Below the pieces are notes generated by a model. The model was not told the DNA's origin. It made no database searches and saw nothing but the letters and a program-made list of their open reading frames with translations. Source: Clostridia bacterium (lineage in GTDB: Bacteria; Bacillota; Clostridia; Oscillospirales; CAG-272). From it: a stretch of 6,014 nucleotides of DNA. This document shows positions 1 through 5,935 of this stretch, one piece after another. Location: NCBI GenBank assembly GCA_017466495.1, contig JAFTUB010000121.1, positions 1-6,014 on the forward strand, read 5' to 3'. Made by a program: the position numbers and the translations under genes. Each line of letters begins with the position of its first letter. The stretch's first letter is position 1.

Positions 1-23
1 AAAATCAAATCGGTCGGTTGAAA

Positions 24-97
24 AGTTTTTGCGGGGGCCCGGGGGAGCTTTTTTCAAAAAGCGCCCCCGGCGGGGTACGGGGCAGCGCCCCGCGTCC
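24..97 (-). terminator. GC-rich compound inverted repeat, candidate asnB terminator
   Basis: This lies directly after the asnB stop codon, read on the minus strand. Two foldable parts are visible. Part one is a GC-rich stem in which a GCGC plus CCCC arm pairs with a GGGG plus GCGC arm (about 61-88 on the plus strand), followed on the minus strand by a run of five T (56-60). Within the GC-rich part, CGGGGC (78-83) can also pair with GCCCCG (87-92). Part two is a long near-palindrome: CCGGGGG (39-45) pairs with CCCCCGG (64-70), and GCTTTTT (47-53) pairs with AAAAAGC (56-62), with an A/G mismatch between them. A GC stem followed by T5 fits an intrinsic terminator. The alternative pairing that buries the T run makes this less clear, and the block could instead be a dispersed intergenic repeat. 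Confidence 0.5.
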
Positions 98-1948
98 TCA
101 ATCCATCCGCTTGAAATCCACAAAGAAGCACTTGTACCACACAAGGAAGGTGTACACCGTCCAGATCTTGCGGCCAGTGTTTGCCTTGCCGCTGTAGTGA
201 TCCTCCAGCAGACGGCAGAGGGCATCAACGTCGAAAAATTCTCCCGCATACTCGGCGGTGAAGGCCTCTCGTACCAGGTTGTACCAACGCTCTTCCCGCA
301 GCCAGAAACGGATGGGAACAGGGAAGCCCTTCTTGGGGCGGGTTGCCCATTCATCGGGCAGGGTGCGGTTGGCAGCCTTGCGCAGAACATACTTGGTGCC
401 CTTTTCGTTGATGCGGTAGGCGGTGGGAATGGTCTGCGCCAGTGCCATGACCTCCCGATCCAGGAAGGGAACACGTAGCTCCAGGGAGTGCGCCATGCTC
501 ATCTTGTCGGCCTTGAGGAGAATATCCCCCGGCAACCACAGACAGAGGTCAAGATATTGCTTCTTGGTCAGCTCATCCTTGCCCTTTACCCGCGCATAAA
601 TGGGCGCGGCAACCTCGCGGGGCGATTTTCCTCCGCGGCAATCGGGACGAAGAACTGCCAGCGCTTCCTTCTCGGGGAAGACCCGTGCCTGCCCGATGAA
701 CCAATCCTCGGGGCGGCCGGTGCACTTGATGAGGAAATCATGCCCCTTGAAATAGGGCAGCCGTGCAGCCACAGCCCCTGCCGCCCGGCGCAGGAAGGCG
801 GGCAGCTTCTTGTACTTGCGCATCAGCGGCGTTTCGTCATACCACTCGTACCCCGCAAAAATCTCGTCCGCACCCTCACCGGAGAGGACCACCGTAACGT
901 GCTCCCGCGCCAGCTGTGCCAAAAAGTACAGGGGCACCGAGGAGGGATTGGACTGGGGCTCGTCCATGTGATATTGAATGGTGGGGAATGCCGCAAAACA
1001 TTCCTCCGGGGTCAGCATCTTCTTGAAATTCTTGATCCCAAGCCGTGCCGACAGTTCGGCGGCCTCATCGGTTTCGTTGAAGCGATCCACCGCGAAGCCC
1101 ACCGAGAAGGTGTCGTCGGGCATCAGCGCGGCGGTGATATAGCTGGAATCCACGCCTCCTGAGAGGAAGGAGCCTACCTTCACGTCGCTGATGCGGTGAG
1201 CCGCCACCGATTCGCGGACACAGGCATCCAGCTTCTCCACATATTCGTCAAAGCTGTCGTCCTTGGCGGAAAAATCAATGTCCCAGTAGCGGCTGATCTG
1301 CATCTCCCCCCCGACGGAAAGAGAAAAACTGTGAGCAGGGGGAAGCTTGTACACCCCCTCGAAGAAGGTTTCCTCGCCGGAGGAATACTGGAAGGTCAGA
1401 TAGGGCCGCAGAGCATTGCGGTTGACGGCGGGGGTGAAGGCGGGATGCTCAAGGAAGCTCTTGATTTCCGAGCCGAAGATCAGGCTGCCGTCGGAGAGCT
1501 TGGTATAGTAGAAGGGCTTGATGCCGAAATGGTCCCGGGCGCCGAAGAGCGCACGCTTTGCTTTGTCCCAAATCACAAAGGCAAACATTCCCCGCAGACG
1601 GCGAACCAGGGCATCTCCGCCGAACTCCTCATAGCCGTGCACCAGCACTTCGCTGTCAGTTTGGGTGCGGAAGGTGTGGCCGGCGGCGATAAGTTCCCGA
1701 CGCAGATCCATAAAATTGTAGATCTCCCCGTTGAAAACCGCTACCACGGCGCCATCTTCATTGAATATGGGCTGGCCCGCCTCTTCGGAGAGGTCGATGA
1801 TGCTCAGACGGCGGAAGCCCAAGGCAATTTCCTCATCCAGATAGCTGCCCGCCATGTCGGGGCCGCGGTGGATGATCCGGTTCATCATATTGTTCAAAAT
1901 CTGCTCTCTGCGGTCAATCATTCCGCTGAAGCCGACAAAACCACACAT
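98..1948 (-). CDS. asnB: Asparagine synthase (glutamine-hydrolysing), AsnB
   Basis: This cytoplasmic enzyme transfers ammonia from glutamine to aspartate using ATP, giving asparagine, glutamate, AMP and pyrophosphate. The 616-residue protein has both domains of the class II family. The N-terminal glutaminase domain (about 1-210) begins Met-Cys-Gly-Phe, so Cys2 becomes the N-terminal nucleophile after Met removal. It also shows RIIHRGPD (24-31), RRLSIID (46-52), NGEIYN (73-78) and TDSE (97-100). The synthetase domain (about 235-600) has the ATP-pyrophosphatase loop SGGVDSS (263-269), HMDEPQSNPSSVP (328-340) and LSGEGADEIFAGY (355-367). Everything needed for catalysis appears intact. The length is above the ~554 residues of E. 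coli AsnB and close to the ~615-630 residues of Bacillus AsnB/AsnO-type proteins. The start is fixed by the need for Cys at position 2 and by AGGA at 1958-1961, nine bases upstream. The gene is monocistronic within the window and divergent from hflK. A specialised amidotransferase role cannot be excluded, but no biosynthetic neighbours suggest one. Confidence 0.96.
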   Translation of the reverse strand: MCGFVGFSGMIDRREQILNNMMNRIIHRGPDMAGSYLDEEIALGFRRLSIIDLSEEAGQPIFNEDGAVVAVFNGEIYNFMDLRRELIAAGHTFRTQTDSEVLVHGYEEFGGDALVRRLRGMFAFVIWDKAKRALFGARDHFGIKPFYYTKLSDGSLIFGSEIKSFLEHPAFTPAVNRNALRPYLTFQYSSGEETFFEGVYKLPPAHSFSLSVGGEMQISRYWDIDFSAKDDSFDEYVEKLDACVRESVAAHRISDVKVGSFLSGGVDSSYITAALMPDDTFSVGFAVDRFNETDEAAELSARLGIKNFKKMLTPEECFAAFPTIQYHMDEPQSNPSSVPLYFLAQLAREHVTVVLSGEGADEIFAGYEWYDETPLMRKYKKLPAFLRRAAGAVAARLPYFKGHDFLIKCTGRPEDWFIGQARVFPEKEALAVLRPDCRGGKSPREVAAPIYARVKGKDELTKKQYLDLCLWLPGDILLKADKMSMAHSLELRVPFLDREVMALAQTIPTAYRINEKGTKYVLRKAANRTLPDEWATRPKKGFPVPIRFWLREERWYNLVREAFTAEYAGEFFDVDALCRLLEDHYSGKANTGRKIWTVYTFLVWYKCFFVDFKRMD

Positions 1949-1983
1949 AGATCAATATCCTGCTTTCTTTTCTGTCATAGGGC

Positions 1984-2005
1984 ATACCATTACAGTATAC
2001 CATTA
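1984..2005. repeat. 9-bp direct repeat over the asnB promoter
   Basis: ATACCATTA occurs at 1984-1992 and again, exactly, at 1997-2005, 13 bp apart. The second copy overlaps the TATAAT box and the first lies across and just beyond the predicted start site. It could be an operator for a regulator, or chance similarity between AT-rich stretches. No recognised regulator consensus matches. Confidence 0.4.
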
Positions 2006-2050
2006 TATCACAGAAGAAGAGAAAAATAAAGAGGGAAGGCATTTTTTTTT
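1994..2050 (-). promoter_or_regulatory. Candidate asnB promoter (extended -10, upstream A-tract)
   Basis: Read on the minus strand, a perfect TATAAT lies at 2002-2007, preceded by TGA, which gives an extended -10 (TGN-TATAAT). The -35 position at 17 bp spacing (2025-2030, TTTATT) is poor, as is common with extended -10 promoters. A run of nine A on this strand (2042-2050) lies around -47 to -55 and could act as an UP-like element. A second possible extended -10, TGG-TATACT (1994-1999), overlaps just downstream. The predicted transcript start is near 1995, leaving about a 45-base leader before the asnB start. No tRNA-binding T-box or other riboswitch fits in so short a leader. This is inferred from consensus matching. 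Confidence 0.55.
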
Positions 2051-2102
2051 CAAATTTGCACCAAAGCTGCCCGCCATTGCCTCCAATCGGCCGCGGAAGG
2101 AC

Positions 2103-2131
2103 TTGCGGAAACAGTAAAAATGTGGTATCAT
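2103..2131 (+). promoter_or_regulatory. Candidate promoter of the hflK-hflC-acetyltransferase operon
   Basis: TTGCGG (2103-2108) is separated by 17 bp from TATCAT (2126-2131), which is preceded by TGG and so forms an extended -10. TATCAT matches the consensus at five of six positions. The predicted transcript start is near 2138, leaving a leader of about 29 bases. The asnB and hflK promoters are divergent, with predicted starts about 140 bp apart. Confidence 0.55.
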
Positions 2132-2151
2132 AATACTGTAGAAAGACAAGA

Positions 2152-2169
2152 AAGGTGGAATGAACATTG
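2152..2169 (+). promoter_or_regulatory. Ribosome binding site and TTG start of hflK
   Basis: AAGGTGG (2152-2158) sits eight bases before TTG (2167-2169), an ideal distance. An ATG at 2160-2162 lies almost on top of the binding site, and its frame ends after nine codons at 2187-2189, so it is not the gene start. The first in-frame ATG codons are at 2209 and 2218, with no purine-rich site at a suitable distance. TTG is therefore the best-supported start. Confidence 0.75.
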
Positions 2170-3141
2170 AATTATACTCCTCCGTATGAAGACAAGACCA
2201 AACGAAAGATGCCGAAGATGACACCGCAGCGTCTGTGGAGCATCGTTCTCATCGCCGCCGCGCTGATTGTAGTGCTGGCAATTCTCGGCGGCTCCTGGTA
2301 TACCGTGGACGATAAGCAGGAAGCTGTTGTCACCACCTTCGGCCGTGTGACCAATGTCACCGGCGCGGGAATGCACTTCAAGATTCCCTTCATTCAGCAG
2401 GTGAAGAAGGTCGATGTGAACGTATCCCACAAGATCTACATCGGCTACCGCCCCGATTCAGAAGCTTTCATCGAGGACGAGTCCAAGATGATCACCGGCG
2501 ACTTCAATATCGTCAATGTGGATTTCTTCGTGGAGTACAAGATCTCCGATCCTGAGAAGTATCTTTATGCTTCCGCCGATCCTGACGGGATTCTGACCAA
2601 CCTGATTCAGAGCCAGATCCGCAATGTCATCGGGTCCACTGAGGTGGATAAGGTGCTGACCACGGGGAAGAACGAGATCCAGACTCAGGTCAAGGAGCTG
2701 GTGACGGCAGAGCTGGAGCAGTATGACATCGGCCTGATGCTCACCGACGTGAAGATTCAGGACAGCGAACCCCCGAACCAATCGGTGATCGAAGCCTTCA
2801 AGGAAGTGGAGACCGCTATCCAGACTGCCGAGAAGGTCATCAACCAGGCAAAGGCATATCAGAACTCCAAGCTGCCTGAGGCCAAGGCAGAGGCCGACAA
2901 GCTGATCCAGAATGCCGAGTACATCAAGCGTAACCGCATCAATGAGGCAACCAAGCAGATCGCCATGTTTGAGGCGATGTATGCCGAGTATGCCCTCAAT
3001 CCTGACATTACCCGTACCCGTATGTACTATGAGATGATCTCCGAGGTGCTTCCCGGCGTAAAGCTGTATGTGGACGCATCGGGCGGAGACACCCAAAAGC
3101 TGCTCCCGCTGGAGAGCTTTGTGGGAGGAGGTGCTGAATGA
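2167..3141 (+). CDS. hflK: FtsH protease modulator HflK (SPFH/band 7 family)
   Basis: HflK pairs with HflC to form a membrane-anchored SPFH assembly; in E. coli this encloses FtsH and modulates its degradation of membrane proteins. The 324-residue product has a short basic N terminus (10-22), one hydrophobic membrane segment (about 23-42) and then a band 7 domain (about 44-205). The HflK-typical segment MITGDFNIVNVDFFVEYKI (108-126) is present. A long, charged, Ala/Glu/Lys-rich coiled coil follows (about 205-275). Next comes TRTRMYYEMISEVLPGVK (282-299), the counterpart of the TRERLYIETME-type region near the end of E. coli HflK. The protein is shorter than the ~419-residue E. coli HflK, mainly because the Gly-rich N-terminal stretch is missing. 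hflK is first in the operon and overlaps hflC by four bases, implying coupled translation and balanced subunits. The short GGGAE C-terminal end falls within the overlap region. Another SPFH protein is possible, but the pairing with hflC supports this name. Confidence 0.92.
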   Translation: MNYTPPYEDKTKRKMPKMTPQRLWSIVLIAAALIVVLAILGGSWYTVDDKQEAVVTTFGRVTNVTGAGMHFKIPFIQQVKKVDVNVSHKIYIGYRPDSEAFIEDESKMITGDFNIVNVDFFVEYKISDPEKYLYASADPDGILTNLIQSQIRNVIGSTEVDKVLTTGKNEIQTQVKELVTAELEQYDIGLMLTDVKIQDSEPPNQSVIEAFKEVETAIQTAEKVINQAKAYQNSKLPEAKAEADKLIQNAEYIKRNRINEATKQIAMFEAMYAEYALNPDITRTRMYYEMISEVLPGVKLYVDASGGDTQKLLPLESFVGGGAE

Positions 3142-4028
3142 TGAAAAAGAATATCACGAAAATAATGATTACTGTTCTCGTGCTTTTGGCAGCGGTCTGC
3201 CTGCTTGGCTCCATGTATTCGGTGGCTGAGAACGAGTATGCCTGTGTGGTGCGTTTCGCAAAAATTGTGGATACCATTGACACCGCCGGCCTGCATTTCA
3301 AGATCCCCTTCATCGACAATATCCGCTTCTTCCCCCGGGATGTGCAGCTCTATGACATCAATCCCTCCGAGGTGCTGACCTCCGACAAGAAAAATATGAC
3401 GGTGGACAGCTATGTGCTTTGGGAGATCAGCGACCCGCTGACCTTCTTCCAGACGGTGGGCACCATGGGTGAGGCCGAGCGCCGTCTCGATGCCGCTACC
3501 TATACTACCCTCAAGAACGTGATGGGTACCCTGGAGCAGAACGCCATCATCAACCAGGAGGATGGCGGCGAGCGCAACAAGATCTATGACAGCATCGGCC
3601 GCGAGGTGGCTGAGATTACCACCCAATACGGCATCAATGTGGTGGACGTGAAAATCAAGCGCCTGGATCTGCCTGCGGATAACGAGCAGGCGGTCTATTC
3701 CCGCATGATCTCCGAGCGCAACCAGATTGCCGAAAAGTACCGTGCTGACGGTGAGTATGAGGCCTCCATTATCATCAACGATGTGGATAAGCAGGTCAAC
3801 ATCATTATCTCGGACGCTCAGGCCGCAGCTGCCAAGCTGGAGGCCGAGGGCGAGGCTGAGTATATGCGGATGCTGGCCGCAGCCTTTAACACCCCGGACA
3901 AGAAGAACTTCTACCAGTTCACCCTTGCCCTGGATGCCCTTCGCGCATCTCTGACCGGTCAGGATAAGACTGTGGTGCTGGGCGCCGACGCTGACCTGGT
4001 GAAGATGCTCATCAGCCCTGCTGAATAA
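3138..4028 (+). CDS. hflC: Protease modulator HflC (SPFH/band 7 family)
   Basis: This is the partner of HflK in the membrane SPFH complex. The 296-residue product has a basic MMKKNITK N terminus, a membrane segment (about 9-28) and a band 7 domain (about 29-190). HflC-typical stretches are VLTSDKKNMTVDSYVLWEI (79-97) and IKRLDLPADNEQAVYSRM (173-190). A charged helical region follows (about 190-245: ISERNQIAEKYRADGEYEA, then an Ala-rich coiled coil). The tail about 255-296 (FYQFTLALDALRASL and beyond) resembles the conserved end of E. coli HflC (~334 residues). The ATG overlaps the hflK stop as ATGA (3138-3141), with GGGAGGAGG (3123-3131) seven bases upstream inside hflK. A second ATG follows immediately, so the start could be one codon later. 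Both proteins should sit in the membrane with the bulk on the extracytoplasmic face, as known for E. coli HflKC. Confidence 0.93.
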   Translation: MMKKNITKIMITVLVLLAAVCLLGSMYSVAENEYACVVRFAKIVDTIDTAGLHFKIPFIDNIRFFPRDVQLYDINPSEVLTSDKKNMTVDSYVLWEISDPLTFFQTVGTMGEAERRLDAATYTTLKNVMGTLEQNAIINQEDGGERNKIYDSIGREVAEITTQYGINVVDVKIKRLDLPADNEQAVYSRMISERNQIAEKYRADGEYEASIIINDVDKQVNIIISDAQAAAAKLEAEGEAEYMRMLAAAFNTPDKKNFYQFTLALDALRASLTGQDKTVVLGADADLVKMLISPAE

Positions 4029-4038
4029 TGGGTGAGGC

Positions 4039-4623
4039 ATGAAAAGGGAAATCATCTACCGCATCTTTTCTCATCTGCCGGAGCTGGAGACCGACCGTCT
4101 TCTGCTGCGCCGAATGCGGGTCAGTGATGCCGACGATATGTATGCCTACGCCCATCGGGCGGATGTGACCAAGTATCTGACCTGGTCTCCCCATCCCAAC
4201 CACGCTTATACTGTGGATTATCTGCAGTATCTTGCCTCCCGTTACCGGGTGGGCGACTTCTACGACTGGGGCATGACCCTACGTGACAGCAGCCGGATGA
4301 TCGGCACCTGCGGGTTCACCTCCTTTGAGCTTTCCCATAACGCGGCCCAGGTGGGCTATGTCCTCAACCCCGAATTTTGGGGGCAGGGCATCGCCGCCGA
4401 GGCGCTGCGGGCGGTGATGTGCTTTGGCTTCCGCGAGCTGGGGCTGAACCGGATCGAGGCCTGCTATATCAAGGAGAATACCCGCTCCCGTCGGGTGATG
4501 GAAAAGGTGGGGATGTCCTTCGAGGGAATCCGCCGGGGCGCCATGTATATCCAAGGCCGCTACTGCGACGTGGGCGTCTGCTCCATCCTTCGGGACGAAT
4601 TCAGCGCGCTGAGCGAAAAGTGA
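4039..4623 (+). CDS. GNAT family N-acetyltransferase, RimJ/RimL-like
   Basis: This is predicted to transfer an acetyl group from acetyl-CoA to an amine; the substrate may be a protein N terminus or a small molecule and cannot be told from sequence. The 194 residues match the usual length of the Acetyltransf_3 group. Visible family features are ETDRLLLRRMRVSDADDMY (17-35), strand IGTCGF (88-93), VGYVLNPEFWGQGIAAEAL (105-123) containing the acetyl-CoA pyrophosphate loop (Q/R-x-x-G-x-G/A type, GQGIA), and ENTRSRRVMEKVGM (146-159), a conserved helix near the C terminus. It starts 10 bp after the hflC stop with no terminator between, so it is probably co-transcribed. The start is slightly uncertain: GAGG (4034-4037) is only one base from the ATG, so initiation may depend on coupling to hflC termination. 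The upstream ATG at 4028 stops after four codons. A functional link to HflKC is only inferred from position. Confidence 0.9.
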   Translation: MKREIIYRIFSHLPELETDRLLLRRMRVSDADDMYAYAHRADVTKYLTWSPHPNHAYTVDYLQYLASRYRVGDFYDWGMTLRDSSRMIGTCGFTSFELSHNAAQVGYVLNPEFWGQGIAAEALRAVMCFGFRELGLNRIEACYIKENTRSRRVMEKVGMSFEGIRRGAMYIQGRYCDVGVCSILRDEFSALSEK

Positions 4624-4629
4624 AAAGAA

Positions 4630-4659
4630 GGCACCGTGCATTCTGCACGGTGCCTTTTT
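4630..4659. terminator. Rho-independent terminator, probably bidirectional
   Basis: GGCACCGTGCA (4630-4640) and TGCACGGTGCC (4644-4654) form a perfect 11-bp stem with a TTC loop, followed by five T (4655-4659). It begins seven bases after the acetyltransferase stop. Read from the other strand, the stem is followed by TTCTTTTC (4622-4629), a usable though less perfect U tract. The hairpin can therefore also end the convergent regulator gene, whose stop lies at 4700. Confidence 0.92.
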
Positions 4660-4672
4660 GCGAGGGATCCGA

Positions 4673-4688
4673 ATCCGTTTTTTCGGAT
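4673..4688. repeat. Small inverted repeat between convergent genes
   Basis: ATCCG (4673-4677), a loop of six T and CGGAT (4684-4688) form a 5-bp hairpin just past the end of the regulator gene. There is no T run on the outer side in either direction, so it is unlikely to be a terminator by itself. Confidence 0.3.
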
Positions 4689-4699
4689 AAGGAGTCAGG

Positions 4700-5827
4700 T
4701 TATGAGAAGGTTGTTTTGTCCGCCATGAACGGCTCGTATTTGGCCAGCAGTGCCTGCATTTGCGGCGTATCCTTAACTTTTTCGTAGATCCCCCAGGAAT
4801 GGAGACATTCGGCCTGCCACTTGACCATGTTGGCTTCAATGTCCGAGTTTACCTTCGATTTATCGAAGACCTTCCCTCGCACGAGGAATGATGTGTGGGT
4901 GGTGATCTTGGGCAGGTCATCGTAGGCCTTGGCGTGGCGGAAGCCCAGCTCGTAATATTTGAAGGCGAGGTCAAGGTCTTTCAGCATCACATATCGGTTG
5001 GCAATCCACAGGTAAAGGTTGCTCAGATCCTGGTGAAAGAAGCCGAAATCCTCTTCGTCAAAGACGGTTTTGATCAGCGTCACGGCCTGTTCATAGCATT
5101 TGATTCGTTCGCGGCTGTCCAGCTCCTTTGCGTGCAGGGCGGCGTTGCGGATTTTGACCTGCAGCAGGCAAGTGAGGTCCCAAATATTTCCCCGCAGCTG
5201 AGTAAGCCATGGCGTGTTGTCTTCCTCTTTCGCAGCAAAACAGTGCTCAATCTCCTCGCCCGAGGTCATCCAATAGTCGGGGAAACGCCGTGCGGTTTCG
5301 ATGGCCTTGTCGCTGTCGCCATCAAGGAGATACAGCCCACCCAGGATGGAGAGGGCAGAATAGCGGGTCGCGTCAACATAGCATTCATCCAGTACGCGTC
5401 GGCACAGGCGGTAGAGCTCATCCTTGTGCACTTCGTTCCCATAGGGCTCGGTGCAGTTGGGGTCGTAATTGAGCTGCCACATATAGGCTTCCACGATTCG
5501 CCAGTCGTTGGGAAATTCACCGTAGGCCCGGCTGATCAAATCAAACCGCTCGTGTGCCTTGCCCAGAGCGGCAAGACGTTGGTTTTCGGCCAGGTACGCT
5601 TGAATGGCTTTTTCGTTTTTTGTTTGGTTAAGCCCCAGGATCTCATCGGTGGAAACACCGAAATAGGAGGCCAGGGGGATCACCATGCTGATATCGGGGA
5701 GGGTTTCGTTCCGCTCCCACTTGGAAACTGCCGCCGCAGAGACATGCATATATTCGGCCAGGGTCTCCTGGGTAATGCCTTTCTGCTGGCGAAGTCGTTT
5801 GATGGTTTCGCCAATAAATAGCTGCAT
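4700..5827 (-). CDS. XRE-family helix-turn-helix regulator with long helical C-terminal region
   Basis: This is a DNA-binding regulator of unknown target. The N-terminal HTH_3/Cro-C1 domain covers about residues 6-64: ETIKRLRQQKGITQETLAEY, then SAAAVSKWERNETLPDI (recognition helix and wing-side turn), then a closing helix ending VSTDEILGL. The remaining ~300 residues (70-375) are helical, rich in aromatic and charged residues, and contain TPR-like stretches (about 137-183 and 262-300, the latter with LYLWIANRYVMLKDLDLAF). No enzyme motif, signal peptide or membrane segment is visible. The chosen start gives 375 residues, with GAGGTGA (5832-5838) just upstream. A longer in-frame reading from 5896 would run through the promoter -10 box and is not credible. 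Such architecture occurs in clostridial regulators where the repeat region senses a peptide or protein partner, but no partner gene is next to it here. It is transcribed alone, convergent to the hflKC operon. Confidence 0.88.
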   Translation of the reverse strand: MQLFIGETIKRLRQQKGITQETLAEYMHVSAAAVSKWERNETLPDISMVIPLASYFGVSTDEILGLNQTKNEKAIQAYLAENQRLAALGKAHERFDLISRAYGEFPNDWRIVEAYMWQLNYDPNCTEPYGNEVHKDELYRLCRRVLDECYVDATRYSALSILGGLYLLDGDSDKAIETARRFPDYWMTSGEEIEHCFAAKEEDNTPWLTQLRGNIWDLTCLLQVKIRNAALHAKELDSRERIKCYEQAVTLIKTVFDEEDFGFFHQDLSNLYLWIANRYVMLKDLDLAFKYYELGFRHAKAYDDLPKITTHTSFLVRGKVFDKSKVNSDIEANMVKWQAECLHSWGIYEKVKDTPQMQALLAKYEPFMADKTTFS

Positions 5828-5831
5828 ATTT

Positions 5832-5838
5832 TCACCTC
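5832..5838 (-). promoter_or_regulatory. Ribosome binding site that sets the XRE regulator start
   Basis: On the minus strand GAGGTGA lies at 5832-5838; its GAGG core is seven bases from the ATG at 5825-5827. This supports the 375-residue start, which also begins right at the helix-turn-helix domain. Confidence 0.8.
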
Positions 5839-5867
5839 GTTTTGTGTTGATCGAGATCTCTGCCTTT

Positions 5868-5896
5868 ATTATACATAAAATTTTCACATACCACAA
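5868..5896 (-). promoter_or_regulatory. Sigma-A-like promoter of the XRE regulator
   Basis: On the minus strand TTGTGG (5891-5896) is followed by a 17-bp spacer and a perfect TATAAT (5868-5873). The predicted start is near 5861, giving a leader of about 34 bases. This is the best consensus match of the promoters in the window. Confidence 0.75.
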
Positions 5897-5935
5897 GATA
5901 CACGTATGAAATCCGACTTAACTGACAGTTGAAAG

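Noticed and set aside
1196..2029. 277-codon plus-strand open frame across the asnB start
   Set aside because: It lies antisense to well-supported asnB coding sequence, has no recognisable domain and crosses the asnB promoter. It is a by-product of GC-rich codon use on the other strand.
1949..2166. Possible riboswitch, T-box or small RNA in the asnB-hflK intergenic region
   Set aside because: Both predicted leaders are under about 50 bases and no terminator/antiterminator pair or T-box motif is visible. The promoters explain most of the region.
2160..2189. ATG just upstream of hflK as a gene start or leader peptide
   Set aside because: It is only one base from the Shine-Dalgarno core and ends after nine codons. 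There is no sign of attenuation structure, so it is noted only as a decoy.
3027..4055. 342-codon minus-strand open frame over hflC
   Set aside because: It covers hflC and parts of hflK and the acetyltransferase in antisense, and its Leu/His/Val-rich composition is typical of a shadow frame. The sense strand has clear family motifs and coupled starts.
4895..5821. 308-codon plus-strand open frame over the XRE regulator
   Set aside because: It is antisense to a protein with a clear helix-turn-helix domain, ribosome binding site and promoter, and has no family signal of its own.
5828..5896. 23-residue N-terminal extension of the XRE regulator
   Set aside because: It would include the TATAAT box as coding sequence and has no suitable ribosome binding site, whereas the shorter start has both a good site and the expected domain boundary.
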